Shown here in pieces: positions 7,102-14,916 of a stretch of 19,727 nt of DNA. The position numbers and the translations under genes are program-made. Numbering within the stretch: position 1 is the stretch's first letter; each line of letters opens with the position of its first letter. The notes under the pieces were generated by a model that was given only the letters and a program-made list of their open reading frames with translations, had not been told where the DNA came from and did no database searches. Origin of the DNA: an uncultured Bacteroidia bacterium (GTDB taxonomy: Bacteria; Bacteroidota; Bacteroidia; Bacteroidales; UBA932); NCBI GenBank assembly GCA_902766985.1, contig CACXFP010000118.1, forward strand, positions 1 to 19,727. The letters are read 5' to 3'.

Positions 7102-8139
7102 TCAATCGCGGACGCACCTTACAGAAGCAAGGAACGTTTCCTTGTCAACCGTGGCGGAAAGCACATCAGCCTGCTTGTAATGGAGATATCTGATCCATGC
7201 CTTGGCTCCGTCTTCCTCATCGGCATCCGCCGTCCAGAAAACGGCATACTCGTTGGGATCCATGAACCTGGGGGAACCCTCATTGGAAGATGTGGCATAC
7301 CCGAAGGACATGGCGTTGAATTTAAGCTTATTGGTAACCTTGACGTCATTGGGCCAGTACTCCCACATCCTGGAATTGAAAAACTTTGCATCCACCATCA
7401 GGTCTCCGGCTACACCAGGGAACATATCATGCTCCGAAAGGCCGTCGTCGCCTGAAAGCAAACGGCCCACGGCGAGCCAGTCCTCCCCGGTAGAAAGATG
7501 CCATCCCTCGGGGCAGGCCGTCCTGGCCTCTTCCCACGTGTAGAATTTCCCGGTCACCTTCGTCATAGCCGGGCAGTTGGAGAACGGCACTCCGCACCCG
7601 TCGAAGGAAAGGTTCTGCCTGAACCATTCTTTCCCGTCTATATCGACGGTACGGTATTCCATACCGTCGCGAGGGTCGGTGACCCTGCTGTCCGAATCGG
7701 AGAAATCCAAGCCTGAGAACACCTTTTCCAAATCATCGCACACGATGGCCAAGGATGTCGTCTTGGAAGAAGGGAAATAATCCTCGGCATAGGCGTACAT
7801 GACGAAACTGTATCCGTCTCCAAGTTCATCGGGAATCGTGAGGGTGTAGCTGACCGGGGAAGTATCCGTGGAATGATCGTACCTGATGGTATCCCTCTTG
7901 GAATTCCACGATGTGTAGACATAGTAACCGAGATTCTTCCCCTCAGGGTGGGTGACTCCCGAAGGCCTGACCACATAGGTTTCTCCCGGCTGCACATACA
8001 CCGGAAGGTCGTATTTCATGCTGCCTGAGAGATATTTGTATGTTTCTTCCTTGTCCTTCTTCTTGCAGGAAGGGAAGGCCACCATCGCGGCAAGGGCGAT
8101 GACGGCCAACAAGGCGGTTATTCCGTTTGCTTTCTTCAT
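7102..8139 (-). CDS. FISUMP-domain lipoprotein
   Basis: A 345-residue predicted surface or periplasmic lipoprotein. From the ATG at 8139 there is a clear lipoprotein signal peptide, MKKANGITALLAVIALAAMVAFPSC, with Cys25 as the lipidated residue followed by KKKDKEE. The longer reading from 8214 would put 25 charged residues before the signal and overlap the divergent promoter, so I reject it. About residues 35-140 form a beta-rich region, and the C-terminal half matches the Fibrobacter succinogenes major paralogous domain (TIGR02145): DPRDGMEYRTVDIDGKEW, FYTWEEARTACPEGWHLSTG, FNAMSFGYATSS, AVFWTAD and a final SVRCVRD. The domain is widespread in Bacteroidota and its function is not known. It is divergent from the apbE-type gene and is followed at 7 bp by the LolA-like gene. 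Confidence 0.85.
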   Translation of the reverse strand: MKKANGITALLAVIALAAMVAFPSCKKKDKEETYKYLSGSMKYDLPVYVQPGETYVVRPSGVTHPEGKNLGYYVYTSWNSKRDTIRYDHSTDTSPVSYTLTIPDELGDGYSFVMYAYAEDYFPSSKTTSLAIVCDDLEKVFSGLDFSDSDSRVTDPRDGMEYRTVDIDGKEWFRQNLSFDGCGVPFSNCPAMTKVTGKFYTWEEARTACPEGWHLSTGEDWLAVGRLLSGDDGLSEHDMFPGVAGDLMVDAKFFNSRMWEYWPNDVKVTNKLKFNAMSFGYATSSNEGSPRFMDPNEYAVFWTADADEEDGAKAWIRYLHYKQADVLSATVDKETFLASVRCVRD

Positions 8140-8172
8140 GTACATCTCTTCTACTATATTCCGTCTAACCTG

Positions 8173-8180
8173 CAAATATG
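8173..8180 (-). promoter_or_regulatory. Probable -7 box for the FISUMP-LolA unit
   Basis: The minus strand reads CATATTTG, one mismatch to TAnnTTTG, ending 33 bases before the lipoprotein ATG. It lies 21 bp from the divergent -7 box at 8202-8209. Confidence 0.45.
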
Positions 8181-8201
8181 CGAATTTCTTCTCAATTTCC
8201 G

Positions 8202-8209
8202 TATCTTTG
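8202..8209 (+). promoter_or_regulatory. -7 promoter box for the ApbE-type gene
   Basis: TATCTTTG is an exact TAnnTTTG box. It gives a predicted leader of about 16 bases before the ATG at 8232 and excludes the in-frame upstream ATG at 8178, which lies before the promoter. Its TTTG is the left half of the 10-bp palindrome TTTGTACAAA (8206-8215). Confidence 0.65.
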
Positions 8210-8231
8210 TACAAATACTTTGCCGAACATC

Positions 8232-9296
8232 ATGAAATCCCGCATACATACGGCCTTCCGCCTGCCGATACTCTCCGCCATAACGGCACTGATTGTCCTA
8301 TCGTGCTCGGAAAGAAGTGATTTCGTGGCTATTACGGGACTCGCCCAAGGAGGGACCTACACCGTAAAAATCAACATGCGAGGGATAGGTATATCCCCCA
8401 GGGAGATAAAAGAAGGCATCGATTCCATCCTGACCACGGTGGACACGACGCTTTCCGGCTATAACAAAGGCTCCATGCTAAGCCGGTTCAACCGAGGGGA
8501 GAAGATCCGCCCGAACGGGATGTTCTTCGATATATATGATTCAGCCAGGAACCTCTGGACCTGTACGGGAGGAGCACTGGACTGCGCCGCCGGACCGTTG
8601 TTCGACGCCTGGGGTTTCGGTTTCACGAACGACACCCTGCCATCCAGGGAGCAGGTATCTTCCCTGCTGTCTTCCTGCGGAATGAAACATCTCGCCGACG
8701 ACCTCCGTGCCAGCATCGGCCCTGACGGCCTGCTTGACCCGGCGAAGGTTTCCCTTTCCGGCATCCTGCCACACCTCAATTACAACGCCATCGCCCAAGG
8801 ATACAGCAGCGACCTTGTCGCCTCTTACCTCCGCAGCTTGGGAATCAAGGATATGCTCGTGGACATAGGGGAGATTTTCTGCGACGGGTTGAACCCTGGC
8901 GGAAGAGGGTGGACCATAGCCATAGACAAACCCGTCGACGGGAACGACACTCCCGGAAAGGACATCTTCGGGATATGGCAGTCGAAAGGCGGCCCCTGCG
9001 GAGTGGTCACGTCAGCGAACAACCGCAGATTCTATGTCAGGGACGGGGTGAAATATTCCCATACAATCGATCCCCGAACCGGCTTCCCTACCCAGCATAA
9101 CCTCCTCAGCGCCACCATCATAGCCCCCGATGCCATGCTTGCAGACGCCTATGCCACCGCATGCATGGTGCTTGGAGTGGATGCGTCGCGCAAATTCATC
9201 CTCTCCAATCCGGACATCGAGGCCTGCCTGATTTACAGGCTGCCGGGAGGTTCGATGGAATCATGGACCTCCCCAGGTTTCAACATGGTCGACTGA
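8232..9296 (+). CDS. apbE: FAD:protein FMN transferase (ApbE family) lipoprotein
   Basis: A 354-residue lipoprotein acting on the outer face of the inner membrane, attaching FMN to Ser/Thr of flavoproteins such as Rnf or Nqr subunits. The signal peptide ends in VLSC with Cys25. Family motifs are GGTYTVKI, DTTLSGYNKGSMLSRFN, GALDCAAGPLFDAWGFG, YNAIAQGYSSD, DIGEIFCDG, KYSHTIDPRTGFP (His277, Asp280) and a final ADAYATACMVLG, which carries the metal-binding Asp. The common IAKGY motif reads IAQGY, with Gln189 for Lys. I chose the ATG at 8232 because it starts a proper signal peptide and lies downstream of the promoter. No Rnf or Nqr gene is in the window. The gene converges on the M23/LysM gene with a 6-bp gap. 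Confidence 0.92.
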   Translation: MKSRIHTAFRLPILSAITALIVLSCSERSDFVAITGLAQGGTYTVKINMRGIGISPREIKEGIDSILTTVDTTLSGYNKGSMLSRFNRGEKIRPNGMFFDIYDSARNLWTCTGGALDCAAGPLFDAWGFGFTNDTLPSREQVSSLLSSCGMKHLADDLRASIGPDGLLDPAKVSLSGILPHLNYNAIAQGYSSDLVASYLRSLGIKDMLVDIGEIFCDGLNPGGRGWTIAIDKPVDGNDTPGKDIFGIWQSKGGPCGVVTSANNRRFYVRDGVKYSHTIDPRTGFPTQHNLLSATIIAPDAMLADAYATACMVLGVDASRKFILSNPDIEACLIYRLPGGSMESWTSPGFNMVD

Positions 9297-9302
9297 AAGG
9301 GA

Positions 9303-10373
9303 TCACCTGACCCGGATGCGGCGTCCTATCTTGAGGACGGTACGGGCAGTGAGACCGGGATTGAGGCTGCAGATACGGTTCACGGTGGTATGATAGCGCT
9401 GGGCTACTTTCCCAAGGGTGTCTCCGGAACGGATCCTGTAATATTCGGCCGAAGCTTCAGCCGCTTCGCGGGCAGCCTTCTTCTCGGCCTCCTTGGCTGC
9501 AAGCTCCATATCCTTGGCGTCAGCTTCGTTGATGGCAATCTCCTCGTCGTCTGAATTGGGTACGTACTTGCTCCCGGGAGTCAGGTATCTTTTCCTCAGG
9601 GTAAAGACCCTGTGACGGAGCGCCCCGGTCTGGAAGTCAATCAGCCACTGGGGATCGAAAGAATAACCGTGGTACCTGGTCTCGAAATGCAGATGGGCGC
9701 CGGTCGCCCTTCCGGTTGCGCCGCCGAGACCAATGACATGACCTGCCTCAACCCAGTCACCGACCTCCACGTTACGTTTGGAGAGATGGGCGTAAAAGGT
9801 CTCAAGACCATTGTCGTGCCTGATGACTACAAGGTTGCCGAACCCCCGGTAGTACTTTGACATCCTGACCTTTCCGGCAAATGCGGCATAAACGGGGTCC
9901 CCTGTCTTCAAGGGAAGGTCCACTCCGGAGTGATGGCGGCCGTGACGGTAGCCGTAGACGGAATAGACCTTGACCTGGTTGGGGCAATGATATTCTCCGA
10001 GGGAATCGACTACCCAGAATGTAACCTTCTCAGGAAGGCTTCCGAGGGCAGTCTTGTATGGATCCGGATATTCAGAACTCCAGTTGTCCATGAAGATGCT
10101 CTCGTCCCTTCCAAAGGAAGGGTCGCGGCGGTATTTCCACGTGTTGTCGGAATAAAGGAGGATCTTTACCGCCGGATCGACGGTATCTATCGTATCCATC
10201 GCCGGACCTTCACCAGGAATGAACGAATAAACGGGTTCCTTCCCTATCCTGGGGACAAGGCGCTCCGCCCTCTTGAGCGTCATGGTTGTATCTGTAAGTA
10301 TCTTCCTGCCCTGGGCCCGGGAGGAAAGGAGCGACGCCAGGATCATGACCCCGGCAAGGATCAATCGTTTCAT
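9303..10373 (-). CDS. M23 (LytM) peptidase with C-terminal LysM
   Basis: A 356-residue exported cell-wall hydrolase. A signal peptide (MKRLILAGVMILASLLSSRAQG) is followed by about 100 residues without a recognised domain, then an M23 peptidase domain at about residues 130-245 with all zinc and catalytic residues: HSGVD (His148, Asp152), YAHLS (His196) and HLHFE (His227, His229). An Ala/Glu/Lys-rich helical linker (about 283-310) leads to a LysM domain (about 311-356, YYRIRSGDTLGKVAQRY) that binds peptidoglycan. M23 enzymes cut peptide crosslinks in peptidoglycan. The ATG at 10373 is preferred over an ATG four codons upstream because it begins the signal peptide. It is the last gene of the ruvX-def-mutase unit, 27 bp after the mutase. 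Confidence 0.9.
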   Translation of the reverse strand: MKRLILAGVMILASLLSSRAQGRKILTDTTMTLKRAERLVPRIGKEPVYSFIPGEGPAMDTIDTVDPAVKILLYSDNTWKYRRDPSFGRDESIFMDNWSSEYPDPYKTALGSLPEKVTFWVVDSLGEYHCPNQVKVYSVYGYRHGRHHSGVDLPLKTGDPVYAAFAGKVRMSKYYRGFGNLVVIRHDNGLETFYAHLSKRNVEVGDWVEAGHVIGLGGATGRATGAHLHFETRYHGYSFDPQWLIDFQTGALRHRVFTLRKRYLTPGSKYVPNSDDEEIAINEADAKDMELAAKEAEKKAAREAAEASAEYYRIRSGDTLGKVAQRYHTTVNRICSLNPGLTARTVLKIGRRIRVR

Positions 10374-10400
10374 ATCAATGTACACGTCTTTTCAAGGGGC

Positions 10401-11765
10401 TTATCTCACAGCCCCGAACTTTGTTTTCAGCAGCTCATCCACGGCTGCGATCTTGCTGTCCAGAAGATCCTGGGTCTGAGCCTCACAGATGAACCTGAGG
10501 TAAGGCTCCGTATTCGAAGGACGGATGTTGAACCACCAGGACTGGAACTCGACCCTGTATCCGTCGAAATCCATGAAGGCTGTCGCCTTCTCCTGTGCCA
10601 TGAACATGTCCTTCACCGCATCCATGGCGCCTGCCTTATCCTCAAGCCTGTAATTTATCTCCCCGGAGTTCTTGTATTTCGTGAGGGAATCCATCATGCT
10701 GCCTAGGGTTATCCCCTTCTTCTTGAGAGAAGATACGATCCTGAGCACAAGCAGGCTGGCCAGGAGACCGCTGTCGGAATAGAAGAAATCCTTGAAGTAA
10801 TAATGGCCGGCAAGCTCACCGCCCCAGAGTCCGTCTATCTCGCGGAGTTTGGGAGCGGCGAAGGCACGTCCGACCCTCCAGGTGTGGAGGTCTGCGCCAT
10901 ATTCCTGAAGAGCCTCGCCAACGGCCTTGGAGGAACGTATTTCCTGCAGGACCCGGGGATTCTTCTCCCCTCTTTCATCGCAGAAATACTTGGCCAGAAG
11001 GGCCACGACAAGATCGGGAGCCACGAACCTCGCCCGATCGTCCACGAACATGACCCTGTCCGCATCTCCGTCATATATGACACCGACATCCGCTCCCATC
11101 CGTGAAACAAGGTCCCTGAGGGGCTTCACATTGGCAGGGATGAGAGGGTTCGGCTCATGTCCGGGGAAGGCCCCGTCCATGGTGTCGAAGAGGAATTCCG
11201 CATCTTCTCCCTTGAAAAGATCCTTCGCAAGGAGATTGGCCATTCCGTTGGAAAGGTCGAATGCGATTTTGAGATTGCCGTAATCTCCCTTGAATTTCAT
11301 CAGGAAATCAAGGTACTCCTTACGGATGTCCATGTCGTGGACCTCTCCCTTGCGCGCGGCGGCGGGAGTCGGACGGCCTTCATCGATCCAGGCTTTTATC
11401 TGCCCGAGGCCGGCATCGAAACCAACCGGGAGGGCATTCTCCCTGGACACCTTCATTCCGTTGTATTCGCGGGGGTTGTGTGATGCCGTAATCTGTACGG
11501 AAGCCTTGAATCCGAATTTGGCGGTCCCGAAATACACGAGCGGAGTCGAACTCAGCCCGATGTCATATACATCGGCTCCGGCATCGGTGATGCCGGCCAC
11601 GAGATTGTCCCTGATCTCCTCCGAAGACAACCTGCAGTCCCTTCCGACCAGGACCTTGTCCGCCCCAAGCAGAGACGGGATGAAATATCCGACCTTGTAG
11701 GCCGTTTCCTTATCGAAGTCCACATTATAGACTCCCCTGATATCATAAGCGTGGAATGCTCCCAT
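10401..11765 (-). CDS. Phosphomannomutase/phosphoglucomutase
   Basis: A 454-residue alpha-D-phosphohexomutase that interconverts hexose 1- and 6-phosphates for sugar-nucleotide and cell-surface polysaccharide synthesis. The catalytic serine loop TASHNP lies at residues 93-98 (Ser95 is phosphorylated), the metal loop DGDADR at 231-236, the sugar-specificity loop GGELAGH at 314-320 and the phosphate-binding RPSNTEP near the C terminus. The AFHAYDIRG start is typical of the bacterial PMM/PGM group. The serine loop and GGE(L/M)SGH-type loop do not settle whether glucose or mannose is preferred, so I leave the symbol blank. It lies 33 bp after def, in an A-rich gap without a promoter box. Confidence 0.93.
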   Translation of the reverse strand: MGAFHAYDIRGVYNVDFDKETAYKVGYFIPSLLGADKVLVGRDCRLSSEEIRDNLVAGITDAGADVYDIGLSSTPLVYFGTAKFGFKASVQITASHNPREYNGMKVSRENALPVGFDAGLGQIKAWIDEGRPTPAAARKGEVHDMDIRKEYLDFLMKFKGDYGNLKIAFDLSNGMANLLAKDLFKGEDAEFLFDTMDGAFPGHEPNPLIPANVKPLRDLVSRMGADVGVIYDGDADRVMFVDDRARFVAPDLVVALLAKYFCDERGEKNPRVLQEIRSSKAVGEALQEYGADLHTWRVGRAFAAPKLREIDGLWGGELAGHYYFKDFFYSDSGLLASLLVLRIVSSLKKKGITLGSMMDSLTKYKNSGEINYRLEDKAGAMDAVKDMFMAQEKATAFMDFDGYRVEFQSWWFNIRPSNTEPYLRFICEAQTQDLLDSKIAAVDELLKTKFGAVR

Positions 11766-11798
11766 AATTGGTTATTGGTTTTTTGTGTTTCGTTCCTT

Positions 11799-12353
11799 TT
11801 ACTTGATTTTAGTGGCGTATCTGGCTGCAGTCCGGCCATGGGCGATGTTCTGCAGCTTCTTGGAAAGGATCTTCCTCCTGATAGGGGCCACATGGTCGGT
11901 GAAGAGGTCGCCGTCCAGGTGGGAAAGCTCATGCTGCACCATCCTGGCGGCGAAACGTTCGAACTCTTCCGTAACCGGCTCCAGGTTCTCATTGTAGTAC
12001 TTCAGCTTGATCGATGCCGGACGGGTCACGTCGGCATAGATTCCCGGAATGCTCAGGCACCCTTCGTTGTACTCACAGGTCTTCTCGCTCCTTTCCAGTA
12101 TCTCCGGATTGATGATCACCCTCTTGAAATCCTTCAGGTAGGGGTACATGTCTTCCATCCCCGTACCGTCAACGATTACCACCCTCCTGCTGACCCCTAT
12201 CTGGGGAGCGGCAAGGCCGCATCCGTCAGCATGGGCAAGGGTGTCCTTCAGGTCCCTGACAAGGGTGGCTAAACCCTCTTTGTCAGAAAGGTCCGCTTCC
12301 TGGGCTACTTCGCGCAAAACCGCGGAACCATAAACATATATCGGTTGTATCAT
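11799..12353 (-). CDS. def: Peptide deformylase
   Basis: Removes the formyl group from the N-terminal methionine of new proteins. The 184-residue protein has the three family motifs: GCGLAAPQIG at residues 44-53, EGCLSIPG at 97-104 with metal ligand Cys99, and QHELSHLDGDLF with His141, catalytic Glu142 and His145. It lies 5 bp after ruvX and 33 bp before the phosphohexomutase gene on the same strand, so it belongs to the ruvX unit. The usual bacterial partner fmt is not adjacent. Confidence 0.97.
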   Translation of the reverse strand: MIQPIYVYGSAVLREVAQEADLSDKEGLATLVRDLKDTLAHADGCGLAAPQIGVSRRVVIVDGTGMEDMYPYLKDFKRVIINPEILERSEKTCEYNEGCLSIPGIYADVTRPASIKLKYYNENLEPVTEEFERFAARMVQHELSHLDGDLFTDHVAPIRRKILSKKLQNIAHGRTAARYATKIK

Positions 12354-12358
12354 ATCTC

Positions 12359-12859
12359 TTATCTTCTTTTCCCGGTCTTTTTCCTCATCCTGGATTCAGG
12401 AACGGCAACCATGTCGGGCGCAAATCCCGTGCCGCTTGCGGAAGGTCCGGCAAGGCGGTCGAGATACCCCTGGAGGATAATTGCAGCGCTTATCTTGTCT
12501 ACTGAAGCCTTGTCCCTCCGGTCCGATGCCTTCATTCCCCCGTCGACCATGGCCCTGTGGGCAAGGACTGAAGTGAAACGCTCATCCTCCAGATGCACAG
12601 GAATCCCGGGAAAGGCCTTTTCAAGTTCCGCCAGGAATGATTCCACATCCGAGGCCGCTTCCGCAGGAGTATCGTCCAGGTTCTTCGGCCATCCCACCAC
12701 GAAATCGGTAATGGTCTCAGATTCCGCATATTCCCTGAGGAAATCCAGGACTCCGGAGCCCGGAACAGTCCCAAGGGGGGACGCAAAGACGCCGAGCGGA
12801 TCGCTCACCGCAATCCCGGTCCTTTTCCTTCCGTAGTCTATTCCTATCTTCCTGTTCAT
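12359..12859 (-). CDS. ruvX: RuvX/YqgF putative Holliday junction resolvase
   Basis: A 166-residue RNase H-fold protein of the YqgF family, linked to pre-16S rRNA 5' maturation and proposed as a Holliday junction resolvase. It has GIDYGRKRTGIAVSD at residues 6-20 with the catalytic Asp8, VVGWPKNLDDTP in the middle, DERFTS and the KASVDKISAAIILQGYL segment with the last acidic residue. The last about 25 residues are basic and probably disordered. It is the first gene of a four-gene unit. Its ATG lies 5 bases after an exact -7 box, so the message may be leaderless. Confidence 0.93.
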   Translation of the reverse strand: MNRKIGIDYGRKRTGIAVSDPLGVFASPLGTVPGSGVLDFLREYAESETITDFVVGWPKNLDDTPAEAASDVESFLAELEKAFPGIPVHLEDERFTSVLAHRAMVDGGMKASDRRDKASVDKISAAIILQGYLDRLAGPSASGTGFAPDMVAVPESRMRKKTGKRR

Positions 12860-12864
12860 CCCTG

Positions 12865-12872
12865 CAAAGTTA
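12865..12872 (-). promoter_or_regulatory. -7 promoter box for the ruvX operon
   Basis: The minus strand reads TAACTTTG, an exact TAnnTTTG box, only 5 bases before the ruvX ATG. It lies 20 bp from the divergent box at 12893-12900. Confidence 0.65.
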
Positions 12873-12892
12873 ATTAATTCTCCCTAATTTCT

Positions 12893-12900
12893 TATATTTG
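12893..12900 (+). promoter_or_regulatory. -7 promoter box for the LytM-dxr-rseP operon
   Basis: TATATTTG is an exact TAnnTTTG box. The in-frame ATG at 12902 is one base after the box and would lie upstream of the transcription start, so the ATG at 12920 is the likely start of the first gene, with a leader of about 12 bases. Confidence 0.65.
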
Positions 12901-12919
12901 CATGTTTACAAGCATAGTT

Positions 12920-13744
12920 ATGGCCAGGACTAATAAGGAACCGCGACCCGAAATATACAGGCTTTCACTTACCGACGACAAGACTCACAGGCAGTTATGG
13001 ACCTTCCGTTTCACACGCCTGGGTTTTCTGGCCACCGTTGTGACCATCCTCTTCGTCCTCGTGGCGGCCATCGCCTCCCTTATTTCCTTCACTCCTTTGA
13101 AGACCCTACTTCCCGGCTACCCTGACGCCCACACCAGGCAGGAAGCCATCCGCAACGCCATCCGGATCGACTCGCTCGAAAGCGTGGTGAACAGATGGGA
13201 CCTCTATGCCGAAAACCTTGCCCGCGTAGTAGACGGGAAACAACCTCTCAAGATGGACAGCGTCCTCAAGGCAGGGGTCTCGAAGGTCTCGGACCTCGAC
13301 GGCAGCTATCTTGCGAAGAGGGATTCCATCCTTCGGGCCAACGTCATGGAAGAAAGCCATTTCCAAATCACCGGAGAGAGTGCGAGGAACCTCCCGATCG
13401 AGGGTGTGCACTTCTTCGTCCCGGTCAAGGGAGTGATATCCGAGGCGTTTGACAAGTCGTCCCGGCCCGGCATTGACATCACATCCGCGGAAGGCTCGAT
13501 GGTAACGGCCGTCCTGGACGGCACCGTCGTTTTCACCGGATGGAATGAGAAAGAAGAATACATCATGGAGATTCAGCACTCCAACGACATACTCTCCATC
13601 TACCGTCTCAACCGCAAACTTCTCAAATCGACCGGAGACAGGGTTCTCGCGGGTTCTCCCGTTGCCATCGCCGGCAATCTCCTGCGTTTCGAGCTCTGGT
13701 ACAAGGGAGAGGCCGTGGACCCTTCCAAATACATTAATTTCTGA
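12920..13744 (+). CDS. Degenerate M23/LytM membrane-anchored protein
   Basis: A 274-residue protein with a cytoplasmic basic N terminus, one membrane helix (about residues 33-56, LGFLATVVTILFVLVAAIAS), a helical region and a C-terminal LytM fold (about 165-272: FFVPVKGVISEAFD, PGIDITSAEGS, TVVFTGW, IYRLNRKLLKSTGDRVLAGSPVA, RFELWYKGEAVDP). The zinc ligands are lost: the HxxxD motif has Pro183 in place of His with Asp186 kept, and HLHFE reads LLRFE (Leu254, Arg256). It is therefore unlikely to be a peptidase and more likely a binding or activator protein, as known for EnvC/NlpD-type factors. I start at 12920, since the ATG at 12902 precedes the predicted transcription start. Its TGA overlaps the dxr ATG by one base. 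Confidence 0.82.
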   Translation: MARTNKEPRPEIYRLSLTDDKTHRQLWTFRFTRLGFLATVVTILFVLVAAIASLISFTPLKTLLPGYPDAHTRQEAIRNAIRIDSLESVVNRWDLYAENLARVVDGKQPLKMDSVLKAGVSKVSDLDGSYLAKRDSILRANVMEESHFQITGESARNLPIEGVHFFVPVKGVISEAFDKSSRPGIDITSAEGSMVTAVLDGTVVFTGWNEKEEYIMEIQHSNDILSIYRLNRKLLKSTGDRVLAGSPVAIAGNLLRFELWYKGEAVDPSKYINF

Positions 13745-14916
13745 TGAGGAAAAGACGGATAGCCATACTCGGCTCGACAGGATCGATAGGCAGGCAGACC
13801 CTGGATGTAGTCAGGCAGCACCCCGACAGGTTCGAGGTCGACCTGCTTACGGCCAACAACAGCTGGGAACTCCTTGCATCCCAAGCCCGCGAATTCAACG
13901 CCAACAATGTGGTAATCTGCAATGAAGACAGGTACAGGGACCTTGATGACGCCTTGAAGGACAGCGATACCAAGGTCTTCTGCGGCAAAGACTCCATTTG
14001 TGAACTGGCTGCCAGTTCCCAGGTGGACATTGTCGTGGCTGCAATGGTGGGGTTCAGCGGACTCCTGCCCACGATCTCAGCCATAAAGGCCGGAAAGATC
14101 ATAGCCCTGGCCAACAAGGAGACCCTTGTAGCCGCCGGCTCCCTGGTCATGGGCCTTTCCCGCAAATACAATGCGCCGATACTGCCTGTAGACTCCGAGC
14201 ACAGCGCGATTTTCCAGTGCCTGCTCGCATCCCAGGGCAATGCCATCGAAAAGATCCACCTGACAGCTTCGGGAGGACCGTTCCGCGACTGGCCGAAGGA
14301 AGAGATCGCCGTTGCGACGAAAGAACAGGCCCTCAGGCATCCCAAATGGGACATGGGCGCGAAGATAACCATCGATTCCGCCACCATGATGAACAAGGGA
14401 TTCGAGGTCATCGAAGCAAAATGGCTGTTCGACATCAGTCCCGAAAAGATAAGCGTCGTCGTCCACCCCGAGTCCATCATCCACTCGATGATAGAATTCC
14501 GTGACGGCGCCGTACTTGCCCAGATGGGACACCCGGACATGAGGGAACCCATCCAGTTCGCCCTGTCCTTCCCTGAAAGGCTCCCCCTCGACAACCGCAA
14601 GCCGGATTTCGCCCAGATCGGCAGCCTGACCTTCCAGAAACCGGATACCGGAAGGTTCCCGGCCCTTGATATAGCCTACAGGGCAATCGCCCGCGGAGGG
14701 AACATCCCCTGCGCGATGAACGCCGCCAACGAAGCCGCAGTCGCAGCCTATCTCCATGACAGGATCGGTTTCTACGACATCAGCGACATCGTGGAACAAT
14801 GCATCGAAGAAGAAGACTTCACGGCCGACCCCGACCTTGACTGCATCCTTGACACTAATGAAAGGAGCTATAGAAGGGCATGTGAACTTATTGATCGCAA
14901 AGGGAGGAGAGACTGA
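13744..14916 (+). CDS. dxr: 1-deoxy-D-xylulose 5-phosphate reductoisomerase
   Basis: Converts DXP to MEP with NADPH, the first committed step of the MEP isoprenoid pathway and the target of fosmidomycin. The 390-residue protein has GSTGSIG (residues 10-16) in the nucleotide fold, ANKETLV, VDSEHSAIFQ with metal ligands Asp150 and Glu152, TASGGPFRD, PKWDMGAKITIDSATMMNKG and VVHPESIIHSM. It overlaps the preceding LytM gene by one base (TGATG) and its own TGA overlaps the rseP ATG in the same way, so the three genes are tightly coupled. dxr followed by rseP is a common bacterial arrangement. Confidence 0.97.
   Translation: MRKRRIAILGSTGSIGRQTLDVVRQHPDRFEVDLLTANNSWELLASQAREFNANNVVICNEDRYRDLDDALKDSDTKVFCGKDSICELAASSQVDIVVAAMVGFSGLLPTISAIKAGKIIALANKETLVAAGSLVMGLSRKYNAPILPVDSEHSAIFQCLLASQGNAIEKIHLTASGGPFRDWPKEEIAVATKEQALRHPKWDMGAKITIDSATMMNKGFEVIEAKWLFDISPEKISVVVHPESIIHSMIEFRDGAVLAQMGHPDMREPIQFALSFPERLPLDNRKPDFAQIGSLTFQKPDTGRFPALDIAYRAIARGGNIPCAMNAANEAAVAAYLHDRIGFYDISDIVEQCIEEEDFTADPDLDCILDTNERSYRRACELIDRKGRRD

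Noticed and set aside
8206..8215. Palindrome TTTGTACAAA over the apbE promoter as a possible operator
   Set aside because: It is only 10 bp, half of it is the -7 box itself, and no second copy was seen; a regulator site cannot be supported.
12902..12919. Alternative upstream start of the degenerate LytM gene
   Set aside because: The ATG is one base after the -7 box and should not be transcribed; the ATG at 12920 fits better.
13734..14600. A 288-codon minus-strand frame
   Set aside because: Antisense shadow of dxr.
14893..14915. Purine-rich GGGAGGAG before rseP as a true ribosome binding site
   Set aside because: It codes for the Gly-Gly-Arg-Arg end of dxr and such sites are little used in this phylum; reinitiation at TGATG is sufficient.
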